Positions 1 through 7,070 are shown, numbered from the stretch's first letter. The stretch is DNA of 13,270 nucleotides from Promethearchaeota archaeon (GCA_014729315.1 WJKD01000856.1:1-13270); one strand, 5' to 3'. The notes: generated from the sequence alone by a model not told the origin. Program-made: numbers and translations.

Positions 1-11
1 AGTGGTAGAGC

Positions 12-28
12 GTAAAAACGCCAAAAGC
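12..28 (+). other. Probable second tRNA intron, about 17 bases, between D arm and anticodon stem
   Basis: A tRNA has one base between the D stem and the anticodon stem. Here 18 bases separate GAGC (8-11) from CTCGG (30-34), so about 17 must be removed (12-28 keeping A29, or 13-29 keeping G12). The segment can form a small hairpin GCGT-AAAA-ACGC (10-21), and GAG (8-10) can pair with CTC (30-32) across it. I do not see a clean 4-bp bulge-helix-bulge, so the exact ends are uncertain. Non-canonical short introns at such positions are known in archaea. The alternative is a non-functional tRNA, made less likely by the otherwise perfect stems. Confidence 0.55.
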
Positions 29-40
29 ACTCGGCTGTAG

Positions 41-90
41 AAGTTAATCGCGCATTGAGGCTGATTGTCAATGATAATGCGTCAGCAGCC
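41..90 (+). other. tRNA-Tyr intron at canonical position 37/38 (50 bases)
   Basis: Removing these 50 bases joins G37 (base 40) to A38 (base 91) and restores a normal 7-base anticodon loop. A bulge-helix-bulge is visible in part. CTGT (35-38) pairs with GCAG (85-88, one G-U). The 3' bulge is C89 C90 A91, cut after C90; the 5' bulge is A39 G40 A41, cut after G40. The outer helix next to the 5' bulge is weak, so the motif is of the relaxed kind. The intron body has its own hairpin, CGCATT (51-56) with AATGCG (76-81). Known biology: archaeal tRNA splicing endonuclease cuts such motifs. No homing endonuclease or other function is evident. Confidence 0.8.
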
Positions 91-133
91 ACCGAGATGT
101 CGCCAGTTCAATCCTGGCAGAGGGGACCATTAC

Positions 134-141
134 TTTTCTTT
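134..141 (+). terminator. T-rich termination tract after tRNA
   Basis: TTTTCTTT lies 5 bases after the encoded CCA. Archaeal RNA polymerase commonly terminates at such T tracts without a hairpin. The assignment rests only on position and composition. Confidence 0.35.
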
Positions 142-244
142 AAGAAACTATCAAGTCGAATACCCTTTAAACGAGAATAATTTTACACTGTAAATAGTTT
201 TTTTAAATAATGAGGGTGTATCTACAAAAAATTATTATTTTACT

Positions 245-252
245 ATTTATTA
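245..252 (+). promoter_or_regulatory. Candidate TATA box for the sugar dehydrogenase gene
   Basis: ATTTATTA is centred near 248, about 26 bases before a second in-frame ATG at 274 and only 20 before the ATG at 268. There is no Shine-Dalgarno. If transcription starts the usual 25 or so bases downstream, a leaderless message would begin at ATG 274 and the protein would be two residues shorter. Other AT-rich stretches nearby (200-211, 230-240) could serve instead, so this is tentative. Confidence 0.3.
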
Positions 253-267
253 TCTTGAATATAACAA

Positions 268-1203
268 ATGGCGATGTCTTTGACGAAAAAGAAACGGAAA
301 CGCACAGCAGTAGTAGGTGCGGGTTGGTTTGGTAGAGCACACATCAGAAACTTTTACGATTTATCAAACCTCGTAGCGGTGTGCGATAAGGCCGAAGAGA
401 AATTAAATATCGTCCACCAGACATACGAGGACATAAATCTCTATAACGATATTGACGATTTACTAAAAAATGAAGACATTGACGCTGTAAGTATAGTAAC
501 TCAGCCTAAAAATATACCCTTGATTGCTTCTCCGTTTGCAAAAGCGGGAATTGATATTTTAATGGAAAAGCCGATGGCTCTTAAACTGGAATATTTAAAA
601 GAATTTCAAAAATACGATAACATTCGAATCATGCCCGGTTTTATTGAACTATTTAATCCAGTTTTTGAAAAACTTTTGAACTTTTTACCTGAAATAGGGG
701 GGATAATTTCCGTAGCCTCAAAACGAATTGGACTATATCCTAGAAGAGATTGGCAAATGGGTGTCATTCTTGATTTATCCATTCACGATATATACTTACA
801 AGAACGCCTCCTCCAAAAGGAGATTATTCACGCAGAAGGGTATAAAAAATGCGTTAGGGATAATGTTCACGCAGATGCGGCGTTTATTATTCTAGATTTT
901 GGAACTGCAATAGGGCATATCGAATCAAATTGGCTTACGCCTTCCAAGTTTAGAAGAATGTATGTGAACGGTGAGGAGGGTGGCATAATGATCGATTTTA
1001 TTAGTCAAAAAATAACAATCCGAACGGGATTAGATTTACAAGGCGATCATCCCACTACTAAAGAAATTACCTATAGTCCGTTGCGTTCTGACGAACCATT
1101 AAAAAGAGAAATTCAAAATTTTCTTTACGACAAACAACCTTTAGTGACTTTACAAGATGGGATTAGAGCCTTGGAAATTGCTTTAAAAATTGTGAATAAT
1201 TAA
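268..1203 (+). CDS. Gfo/Idh/MocA-family NAD(P)-dependent oxidoreductase, resembling UDP-GlcNAc 3-dehydrogenases
   Basis: Cytoplasmic sugar or nucleotide-sugar dehydrogenase of 311 residues, normal for the family. The N-terminal Rossmann fold has GAGWFG at residues 17-22, followed by an Asp at the end of the second strand (VCDK) suited to NAD binding. The family signature EKP is at 100-102, with Lys101 the expected catalytic lysine. The second motif DLSIHD (169-174) supplies Asp169 and His173. The FNP segment near residue 130 and the NWLTPSKFR segment in the C-terminal sheet resemble archaeal UDP-N-acetylglucosamine 3-dehydrogenase-like members, which would suggest a role in making amino sugars for glycans or envelope. 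That substrate is an inference; family membership is secure. The gene is 31 bases ahead of the PDCD5 gene and may be co-transcribed. The start at 268 is the longest; 274 is possible. Confidence 0.88.
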   Translation: MAMSLTKKKRKRTAVVGAGWFGRAHIRNFYDLSNLVAVCDKAEEKLNIVHQTYEDINLYNDIDDLLKNEDIDAVSIVTQPKNIPLIASPFAKAGIDILMEKPMALKLEYLKEFQKYDNIRIMPGFIELFNPVFEKLLNFLPEIGGIISVASKRIGLYPRRDWQMGVILDLSIHDIYLQERLLQKEIIHAEGYKKCVRDNVHADAAFIILDFGTAIGHIESNWLTPSKFRRMYVNGEEGGIMIDFISQKITIRTGLDLQGDHPTTKEITYSPLRSDEPLKREIQNFLYDKQPLVTLQDGIRALEIALKIVNN

Positions 1204-1234
1204 TTAAAGTTCGTGTATTATAATTATTTGAGAT

Positions 1235-1663
1235 ATGACTGAAAATAGCAAAGATCAAGACGAGCACGAATTAAAGAAAATTCGAATGAAGAAGATGCAA
1301 GCTTTAATGGAAGCTCAAAAAAGAAAACAACAGAATCAGGAAAACCAATCAAATGTCTACGATAAAATAAATTATGTCTTAAGCGCTGTGCTTTCTCCCG
1401 ATGCCTACGAGTATTTAAATAATTTAAAATCAACAGAACCGCAAATTTACCAAAGAATATATAACGAATTAATAACCCCTGAAGTCGTTCAAAACATTGA
1501 TTATCTTTTAGCAATGATATCTCAAAGGGGAGGAGTCGCAAGAAGGATTCCTAGGGACGTGATAGTGTATTTAGAACGACAAATTAAAGGAATAAAAAGC
1601 TCAATTAAGGTTCAGAGAGACGACAAGATGATGGATCTTGGTTCTTTTTTGAGTAAGAAATAA
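1235..1663 (+). CDS. PDCD5 (TFAR19) family nucleic-acid-binding protein
   Basis: Small basic protein of 142 residues. The N-terminal 35 residues are a highly charged, Lys/Gln-rich region expected to be helical. The core from about residue 45 carries the family pattern: a helix ending VLSPDAYEYLNNLK, then a helical segment with PEVVQNIDYLLAMISQRG, and a C-terminal part ending IKVQRDDKMMDLGSFL, which matches the K(V)xRxxxMD ending of PDCD5 proteins. Archaeal members such as the MTH1615 type are three-helix-bundle proteins thought to bind DNA; the eukaryotic homologue is linked to apoptosis and chaperonin binding. The exact archaeal role is unknown. It follows the sugar dehydrogenase by 31 bases, with no clear Shine-Dalgarno (a weak GAGAT precedes the ATG). 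An AT-rich element at 1216-1226 sits too close to be an obvious TATA box, so read-through from the upstream gene is likely. Confidence 0.85.
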   Translation: MTENSKDQDEHELKKIRMKKMQALMEAQKRKQQNQENQSNVYDKINYVLSAVLSPDAYEYLNNLKSTEPQIYQRIYNELITPEVVQNIDYLLAMISQRGGVARRIPRDVIVYLERQIKGIKSSIKVQRDDKMMDLGSFLSKK

Positions 1664-1724
1664 TCATTTTAATCAAGTGAGAAACATAACATTCTTAAAG
1701 AAAGCATTCTAATTTTTATTTTTC

Positions 1725-1765
1725 TGAGGTTAATTCGGAGATAACCCTATAGCAAATTAACCTCA
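1725..1765. repeat. Perfect 11-bp inverted repeat with 19-base spacer
   Basis: TGAGGTTAATT (1725-1735) and AATTAACCTCA (1755-1765) are exact reverse complements. The inner part GGTTA (1728-1732) can instead pair with TAACC (1742-1746), giving two exclusive hairpins. It lies 60 bases after the PDCD5 stop and 19 bases before the TATA box of the carbamoyltransferase gene. It could be a regulator-binding dyad upstream of that promoter, or the end of the upstream message, although no T tract follows. Function is not shown by the sequence. Confidence 0.6.
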
Positions 1766-1783
1766 TGTCGGTTCTTTAATCAT

Positions 1784-1792
1784 TATTTATAC
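1784..1792 (+). promoter_or_regulatory. TATA box for carbamoyltransferase gene
   Basis: TATTTATAC is centred at 1788, 32 bases before the ATG at 1820. Transcription about 25 bases downstream would start near 1813, leaving a leader of only a few bases, consistent with the lack of a Shine-Dalgarno. Confidence 0.45.
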
Positions 1793-1819
1793 AAATTAAG
1801 TTATTAGGATTTTATAAAA

Positions 1820-2812
1820 ATGCAAAAAAAGCAAAAATTAGATTTTATCAGCACTCAAGACTGGAAGAAAGAAAATCTTGACGAATTATTAGAGCTTACA
1901 AAAAATGTAAAAGAAAATCCAAAAAAATATTTTCAATCGCTTCTGGGAAAATCACTTTGCATGTTTTTTTACAATCCTTCCACTCGCACTCGAAATTCCA
2001 CTGAAGTTGCCGCCTATCAACTCGGAATACACGCAGCGTTTAATAGTATAAAAGATAGTTGGATTGGATATCAATCTGAATCTGTAAAGGATACTGCGTC
2101 CGTATTAGCTCGATATTACAACGCACTCGCAATCCGATTATTTCCAGTTTCAGTAAATTGGGTTTACAAAGAAGCTAATCGAATTTTAAGAGAATTTGCT
2201 AAATGGTCAGAGGTTCCAGTTATTAATTTTGAAGACGATCAATTTCATCCGCTCCAAGCACTCACAGACATATTTACGATTATAGAAAAAAAGAAAAATC
2301 CAAAAGGTAAAAAATTTGTACTCACTTGGGCGTATCATCCGAAACCATTGCCTCTAAGCGTTCCTAATTCAACACTTTTAATTTCTACGAGATATGGAAT
2401 GGATGTCACTCTTGCCCACCCAGAGGGCTACGAATTGGATGATGAAATAGTCAACCTTGCGAAAGATAATGCTAGAAAATCTGGAGGTTCTTTAGATATA
2501 ACACACGATATTAAAGATGCGTATCAGGACGCAGATGTCGTTTATGTAAAAAGTTGGGGAGCCATTAGTCATTATGGAGATGCGAGGGAAGAAAAGCCTC
2601 TCAGATTACCTTATCGAGATAAATGGAGAATTCAAGAAGATTATTTAAAATATACCGATCAAGATTCTATTTTGATGCATTGTCTACCCATTAGGCGAAA
2701 TATTGTAGCTGACGACGCAGTGGTAGATGGAAAACATTCTATTGTTTACGATCAAGCTGAAAATAGGTTGTATACAATAAAAGCTCTTCTTTACTATTTA
2801 CTAAAAGAATAA
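1820..2812 (+). CDS. N-acyl-ornithine carbamoyltransferase-like enzyme (AOTCase/SOTCase/YgeW clade)
   Basis: Transfers carbamoyl from carbamoyl phosphate to an amino acceptor, probably an acylated ornithine for arginine synthesis. It has 330 residues, normal length. Carbamoyl-phosphate motifs are STRTR (54-58), HPLQ (143-146) and HCLP (287-290). Several stretches set it apart from ordinary ornithine carbamoyltransferase and match N-acetyl- and N-succinyl-ornithine enzymes: KDSW (78-81), TWAYHPKPL from 169, DVVYVKSWGA, HCLPIRRN and AENRLYTIKALL. Lys321 aligns with the lysine reported to be carboxylated in Xanthomonas AOTCase. The loop after KDSW is about ten residues shorter than in AOTCase, and the specificity position (Glu in acetyl-, Pro in succinyl-enzymes) appears to be Ser86, so the acceptor cannot be called. 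LAHPEGYE also occurs in YgeW-type enzymes. No other arginine gene is visible. It is preceded by its own TATA box. Confidence 0.85.
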   Translation: MQKKQKLDFISTQDWKKENLDELLELTKNVKENPKKYFQSLLGKSLCMFFYNPSTRTRNSTEVAAYQLGIHAAFNSIKDSWIGYQSESVKDTASVLARYYNALAIRLFPVSVNWVYKEANRILREFAKWSEVPVINFEDDQFHPLQALTDIFTIIEKKKNPKGKKFVLTWAYHPKPLPLSVPNSTLLISTRYGMDVTLAHPEGYELDDEIVNLAKDNARKSGGSLDITHDIKDAYQDADVVYVKSWGAISHYGDAREEKPLRLPYRDKWRIQEDYLKYTDQDSILMHCLPIRRNIVADDAVVDGKHSIVYDQAENRLYTIKALLYYLLKE

Positions 2813-3318
2813 AAGTAACAATTTTTTCCTTTTAATTTGCGTTTTATATTGCATTTTTGATTTTCTAATAAGGTTTCCGTAGATTAATACTTATGAATAT
2901 TGATAAAATTAATATTAATGAACTTAGGACAAATTCTACTAATGAAATTACAATTAAGGATAGAGAATTATTAAGGAAAAAAAGTTTTTATTAATAATTG
3001 TATATGATTTCTTTCTAATTATCTCTTAAATAAATAGATATAGAAAATATATACCACTAAAGCGATATAAATTAATTCTAAGGTTAAGAAATTTAAGAAT
3101 ATATTTGATCAAAATAGATAAATTAAAAATAGTACTCTATTAACGAATAACTTAGAGAAATGTTAATGACATATTAAAAAATGTGATATTAAAAGCATAA
3201 TAAATTTTTAAATAAAAAACTTCATTTTTGATCATTTTTGGGGGTAAATTTTTAAGAAATACCACTAAATAATATTAGACGAAAATAGTTTTTGCAATAA
3301 CTGGGAGGAGCATTAGGT
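2813..3318. other. AT-rich intergenic region between carbamoyltransferase and kinase
   Basis: About 500 bases with very low GC. A T-rich stretch just after the carbamoyltransferase stop (2822-2835) is a likely terminator. A 33-codon frame runs from ATG 2893 to TAA 2994 (MNIDKININELRTNS start, KKSFY end); it has no Shine-Dalgarno and a composition expected of random AT-rich DNA, so I do not call it a gene. The 11-mer ATACCACTAAA occurs at 3051-3061 and again at 3259-3269. AT-rich candidate TATA elements for the kinase are at 3205-3214 and 3265-3276. No RNA gene is apparent. Confidence 0.5.
3303..3310 (+). promoter_or_regulatory. Strong Shine-Dalgarno for histidine kinase
   Basis: GGGAGGAG ends 8 bases before the ATG at 3319 and is well matched to the 3' end of 16S rRNA. 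It is the clearest ribosome-binding site in the window and fixes the kinase start. The other complete plus-strand genes lack one at a normal distance, which suggests leaderless or coupled translation for them. Confidence 0.8.
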
Positions 3319-6168
3319 ATGAAAAATGCGTTGCAATCACCAGATAAGATTGAAAAGAGAGATATAAATCTCATATTTAATGATTTGGTATTTTGGATTG
3401 ACGACAGGTTCGATATAGAAAAGTTATTTGTGGGTATATTCAGCAACAACCTTCCAGAATTAAATTTCGATTGTAAAAACTTACTTCATAATTCTGTATT
3501 CAATTTAATTGAAGAATTAAACCATAACCATGCAAAAAAATTTTTTAAAACTGTATTCAAGAGAGGAAAGGATATAATTGAATTACTTTTTAAAGATAAA
3601 AAAGGTAATAGCGCGTGGTTTGAAGTTAGAGGAAAAAAGTTAGAAGGTAATTCAACTGAAAGTGCATTTTTCTGTGCTAATAATATTTCGAAATTCAAAT
3701 CGAGGGAAAAAGAATTATTGGATAAATATCAAACTCTTAATGACGCTCTACACCAGTTAAAAGCTTCAAATCCTGAACTTCGATTCTGGAAAATTCTTTA
3801 CCCCCAGAAGTGTATTACGGCGGTTCAGAAAACTCGAGAAATGTTAGAAACTGTAATTGACGCTATTCCACATTATATTTATTGGAAAGATGTAAATTTG
3901 AAATATGTTGGATGTAATAAAAATTATGCCAGGATAAACGGTCTGGATGATCCAACGACAATTATCGGTAAAACAGATAATGATTTACCCTGGGCGAGTC
4001 AAAATAAAGATAAAATATCCGAAATTGAGCGAAAAGTTATAAACTCCAACCAACCGATTATTAATAAAATAGAAGAATGGAAGAACTCGAATGGTGAGAA
4101 AAAATTTTATAATACAGTTAGAATTCCGCTCTATAAAGAAAAGAACCAAGTAATAGGTGTTTTAACGACATACGAGGATATAACCGATAAAATTGCTAAC
4201 GAGCGTTTAATCAAAGAGTCAGAAGAAAAATATAGAGGAATACTCGAAAATATTAAAAGCGGCTATTTTGAGGTTGATATGGATGGAAACTTTCAAGTTG
4301 TTAACGAGGCCTTTTGTAATCTGTTTAATTATCAGAAAAATGAGATTTACGACATTCATTACACATCCTTGGTAGACGAAAAGAACCGCCAAAAAATCGT
4401 AAGAGATTTTGACCGAGTTGCTGAGACAGGAGAAGGAATTACCAACTTTAACTTTGAAGGTTTCACTAAAAATGGAGATAAAATCGTCGCAGAGACTTCG
4501 GTTTATTTAAGATATAAGAATGGAGAAAAAATCGGATATTATGGATTAATTAGGGATATAACTGAAAAAACAATATTAGAAAATAAATTAATAGAATCTG
4601 AAATTAGATATCGGCATCTATTCAACTCCTCTCCCTACGCCATCTGGTTAGTAGACTTGAGGGGAACTATTATAGATTGCAACGATACTATGAATAAAAT
4701 GCTTTCCGCGTTTACAAAAGACGATCTCATCGGAAAAAAGTTTATTGATGTTATAAAAGCCTTTACAAAAAAGGGAGATCCTCGATTTAAAGAGTTACAA
4801 AAAGTATTCAGAGAGCGATTTAAAAGACTTATAACGCAAGGATATTTAGAACCTTTAGAATTTGAGGTCAAAAGAGCAGACGGGAAAATACTCTGGCTAA
4901 CATTGAGAACGAGTTTTATTAATATTGGAAAAAAAAGATTGGTACAAGTTTTCATTGAGGATATTACACAAAGAAAACTAGCACAGAAGGAATTAGAAAA
5001 TGAAAGGCATATTTTAAAAAATATTATCGAGAGAAATCCTTACGGAATTGCTATCTTTACAAAGGATGGTTATTATATTAGCGGAAATAAGGCCTACAGA
5101 AATTTGTTCGGATCTGAACCTCCCGAATGGTATTCTGTATTCGATGACAAAATTGCACAAAAAGATGGTCCCGTATATGATGCCGTTGAGAAAATAAAGA
5201 AAGGAGAAGCTACAAGCGCCTCAGAGGTTTGGTTCAACCCCCATACACATGTCAGCAAAGATTTACCGTATAAAGATGTTTGTTTTAAGACTGAGTTATT
5301 TCCGATTCACGATAAAGATGGAAAATTTACTCGGTTTGTAATGATGTATGAAGATATAACTGATAAAAAGTTAGCAGAAGAGGAATTGGAAGAATTACAA
5401 AGAGAGCTTGAAAAAAGAGTTAAAGATAGGACTATTAAGCTCGAAAGATCCGAAAAAAAGTATAGAATGGCATACGACAGAGCTAACTGTCTTAAAGGAT
5501 TGTTTACGCACGATATAAGTAATATTTTTCAAACTGTTGCCAACTCTATCGAATTATGTCAAATGTCTTTAAATAAAAAGATGACACCAGGAGATTTAAT
5601 GGAAAATTTTGAACTAATCGAGCAACAGATTCAGCGAGGAAAAAAATTAATCTCCAATATTCGTAGCCTTTCGGAGATCGAAGAATCTGAGATTGCTTTA
5701 AAAAAAATAGATGTATTTGATAATTTAAGACACGCAATTAAATTTTTGAAAGTCAATTTTCAAGATCGAATAATCAAAGTGAATCTCGAATCTGAAGAAA
5801 ATAATTATTACATAATTTCTAACGAATTATTGTTAGATGTATTCGAAAATATATTAATAAACGCCGTTCGATATAATAATAATGATAACATTAACATAGA
5901 TATAAAAATTTCAAAAGTCCCCAGAGATGGGAGAACCTTCGTAAAATTTGAATTTCAAGACAACGGAATAGGAATTGAGGATTCTCGAAAAAAGCTTATT
6001 TTTCGAGAAAAAAGTAAGAATGATCCCCATGTAAAAGGAATGGGACTTGGACTGCTCATGGTAGCGAAATTATTAGAATTAAGCGAAGGAAAGATTTGGG
6101 TCGAAGATAGAATAAAAGGAGATTATACTCAAGGAAGTAATTTTGTCCTTTTAATCCCCGAAGCATAA
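3319..6168 (+). CDS. Multi-PAS cytoplasmic sensor histidine kinase
   Basis: Two-component sensor of 949 residues with no membrane segment, so probably cytoplasmic and sensing an internal signal. Residues 1-130 look like a divergent PAS-like domain. Clear PAS domains follow at about 175-295, 305-418, 431-553 and 564-682, each closing with the typical D-I-T motif. A short coiled coil (about 685-722) leads to the dimerisation domain with phosphoacceptor His731 in FTHDISN. The ATPase domain has the N box with Asn848, the G1 box DNGIGI (881-886) and the G2 box GMGLGL (907-912), so it should be active. No PAS ligand can be named from sequence. The regulator gene starts 110 bases downstream and is the obvious partner. 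The start is set by a strong Shine-Dalgarno. Confidence 0.93.
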   Translation: MKNALQSPDKIEKRDINLIFNDLVFWIDDRFDIEKLFVGIFSNNLPELNFDCKNLLHNSVFNLIEELNHNHAKKFFKTVFKRGKDIIELLFKDKKGNSAWFEVRGKKLEGNSTESAFFCANNISKFKSREKELLDKYQTLNDALHQLKASNPELRFWKILYPQKCITAVQKTREMLETVIDAIPHYIYWKDVNLKYVGCNKNYARINGLDDPTTIIGKTDNDLPWASQNKDKISEIERKVINSNQPIINKIEEWKNSNGEKKFYNTVRIPLYKEKNQVIGVLTTYEDITDKIANERLIKESEEKYRGILENIKSGYFEVDMDGNFQVVNEAFCNLFNYQKNEIYDIHYTSLVDEKNRQKIVRDFDRVAETGEGITNFNFEGFTKNGDKIVAETSVYLRYKNGEKIGYYGLIRDITEKTILENKLIESEIRYRHLFNSSPYAIWLVDLRGTIIDCNDTMNKMLSAFTKDDLIGKKFIDVIKAFTKKGDPRFKELQKVFRERFKRLITQGYLEPLEFEVKRADGKILWLTLRTSFINIGKKRLVQVFIEDITQRKLAQKELENERHILKNIIERNPYGIAIFTKDGYYISGNKAYRNLFGSEPPEWYSVFDDKIAQKDGPVYDAVEKIKKGEATSASEVWFNPHTHVSKDLPYKDVCFKTELFPIHDKDGKFTRFVMMYEDITDKKLAEEELEELQRELEKRVKDRTIKLERSEKKYRMAYDRANCLKGLFTHDISNIFQTVANSIELCQMSLNKKMTPGDLMENFELIEQQIQRGKKLISNIRSLSEIEESEIALKKIDVFDNLRHAIKFLKVNFQDRIIKVNLESEENNYYIISNELLLDVFENILINAVRYNNNDNINIDIKISKVPRDGRTFVKFEFQDNGIGIEDSRKKLIFREKSKNDPHVKGMGLGLLMVAKLLELSEGKIWVEDRIKGDYTQGSNFVLLIPEA

Positions 6169-6207
6169 ATGTTGTGTTTGGAAGTTTTGAACAATTTTTT
6201 TAATAGG

Positions 6208-6253
6208 ATTTAAAATAAGGATTATTGGTTGAGGTGAAATGAGTCATCGTTGA
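6208..6253 (+). promoter_or_regulatory. TATA-like element, Shine-Dalgarno-like site and 4-codon mini-frame before the response regulator
   Basis: ATTTAAAATA (6208-6217) lies about 26 bases before ATG 6239, and GAGGTGA (6231-6237) just precedes that ATG. However, the frame opened there is only Met-Ser-His-Arg then TGA (6251-6253), and it is not in frame with the regulator. Either the start signals serve a leader peptide, or a single-base indel separates the true start from the gene, or the match is chance. The regulator frame itself is open back to 6243 but offers no ATG or GTG. Confidence 0.35.
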
Positions 6254-6278
6254 CAAGAAAAAGGAAAATATTTCCAAA

Positions 6279-7070
6279 TTGAAGAAAAACATTAAATTGT
6301 ATACCTATGTCGATTCAAAACTTAGTAAAAAATTAGACGAATTTTTAGACCAATTCGGAATTAGAAATAGAGCAAAGTTCATCAGAAATAGTGTCGATCA
6401 TTACATGGATTATATTAATTTAATTTATCAAAAAAATTTGAGACAAGGAGGATACAATGATAATTTTATTCACCAAAATATTACAAACGCACTCGATACA
6501 TACGAATTTAACGATAATTTTTACGAAAGTCTAAAGCAACGAATCTCTCCAATAAAGACATCGGTGCTAATTTTAAAAGATTTAATAGATAATCCGGAAA
6601 AACTTCTTAAGAACATAGAAAATACCAAAAAAGCAATCGAAGACTTGGAAACAACTGTGCGAACTAGATACGAAGATTCAAGTTATAAGAGATTTTTCAA
6701 AAAATTTGATATCTTATATATTGAAGATAATAAGTTGGAGAGAAAAACAGTGTCTACTTATTTTGAACATAAAGGTGCAAACATTTTAGCCGTCGAAACG
6801 GCCGAAGAAGCGTTTGATATTCTTAAATCTTCAACACCCAAAGTAATTCTACTTGATATTGAACTCAAGACTAGTAAAATCAATGGTGATAAATTATCGA
6901 AAATAATCAAATCAGAAGAAAAGCTTAAACAAATTCCTATTATCTTAATAAGCGCACTGATTTCTGACTCGAGGAAATCGAAGATTCTGCAGGAATCTGG
7001 AGCAGATCACATAATTTTAAAACCAATCGACAAGTTAGCAGATTTAGATATTCTACTTAAATACATTTAA
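6279..7070 (+). CDS. Response regulator with N-terminal ribbon-helix-helix domain and C-terminal receiver
   Basis: Likely phosphorylation-controlled DNA-binding protein, 263 residues. Residues 4-42 have the ribbon-helix-helix pattern: a strand (IKLYTYVD), then helices with LSKKLDEFLDQFG and NRAKFIRNSVDHYM. A helical linker of about 100 residues follows. The receiver domain from about residue 143 has the acidic pair Glu149-Asp150, phosphoacceptor Asp193 in VILLDIE, Ser225 in LISA and Lys248 in LKPID, so all key residues are present. DNA-binding domain first and receiver last is the reverse of most bacterial regulators. It sits 110 bases after the kinase, which is probably its phosphodonor. The best start in frame is TTG 6279, which places the DNA-contacting strand at the very N terminus as usual for this fold; a GAGGTGA-ATG signal just upstream is out of frame. 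It is convergent with the next gene. Confidence 0.88.
   Translation: MKKNIKLYTYVDSKLSKKLDEFLDQFGIRNRAKFIRNSVDHYMDYINLIYQKNLRQGGYNDNFIHQNITNALDTYEFNDNFYESLKQRISPIKTSVLILKDLIDNPEKLLKNIENTKKAIEDLETTVRTRYEDSSYKRFFKKFDILYIEDNKLERKTVSTYFEHKGANILAVETAEEAFDILKSSTPKVILLDIELKTSKINGDKLSKIIKSEEKLKQIPIILISALISDSRKSKILQESGADHIILKPIDKLADLDILLKYI

Larger units (their letters stand above)
1..129 (+). tRNA. tRNA-Tyr (anticodon GUA), 5' end outside window, intron-containing
   Basis: Adapter for tyrosine codons. The window starts in the D loop (AGTGGTA) and reads the 3' half of the D stem, GAGC at 8-11. The anticodon stem is CTCGG (30-34) with CCGAG (92-96), all five pairs intact, and the loop starts CTGTAG, giving anticodon GTA at 37-39. 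After a 5-base variable loop (97-101) the T arm is GCCAG / TTCAATC / CTGGC (102-118). The 3' acceptor strand is AGAGGGG (119-125), then discriminator A126 and an encoded CCA (127-129). The last acceptor base is G, so position 1 should be C. C1-G72 with A73 is the archaeal tRNA-Tyr identity and supports the anticodon call. About 13 bases of the 5' end are missing. The gene is interrupted at 41-90 and apparently also at about 12-28, listed separately. Confidence 0.88.

Noticed and set aside
1..267. Integration site (attL/attR) at the tRNA gene
   Set aside because: No repeat of the tRNA 3' end and no integrase are visible in the window, so there is no support for an integrated element.
1224..1541. 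A 105-codon minus-strand frame opposite the PDCD5 gene
   Set aside because: It covers the same DNA as a clear PDCD5-family protein and shows no conserved pattern of its own.
268..2812. A single functional operon linking sugar dehydrogenase, PDCD5 and carbamoyltransferase
   Set aside because: The carbamoyltransferase has its own TATA box and a 156-base gap with a dyad, and the functions share no pathway; only the first two genes are close enough to be co-transcribed.
2893..2994. A 33-codon frame in the gap before the kinase
   Set aside because: No Shine-Dalgarno, no well-placed TATA box, and amino-acid content expected from random AT-rich DNA. Kept only as a note in the intergenic entry.
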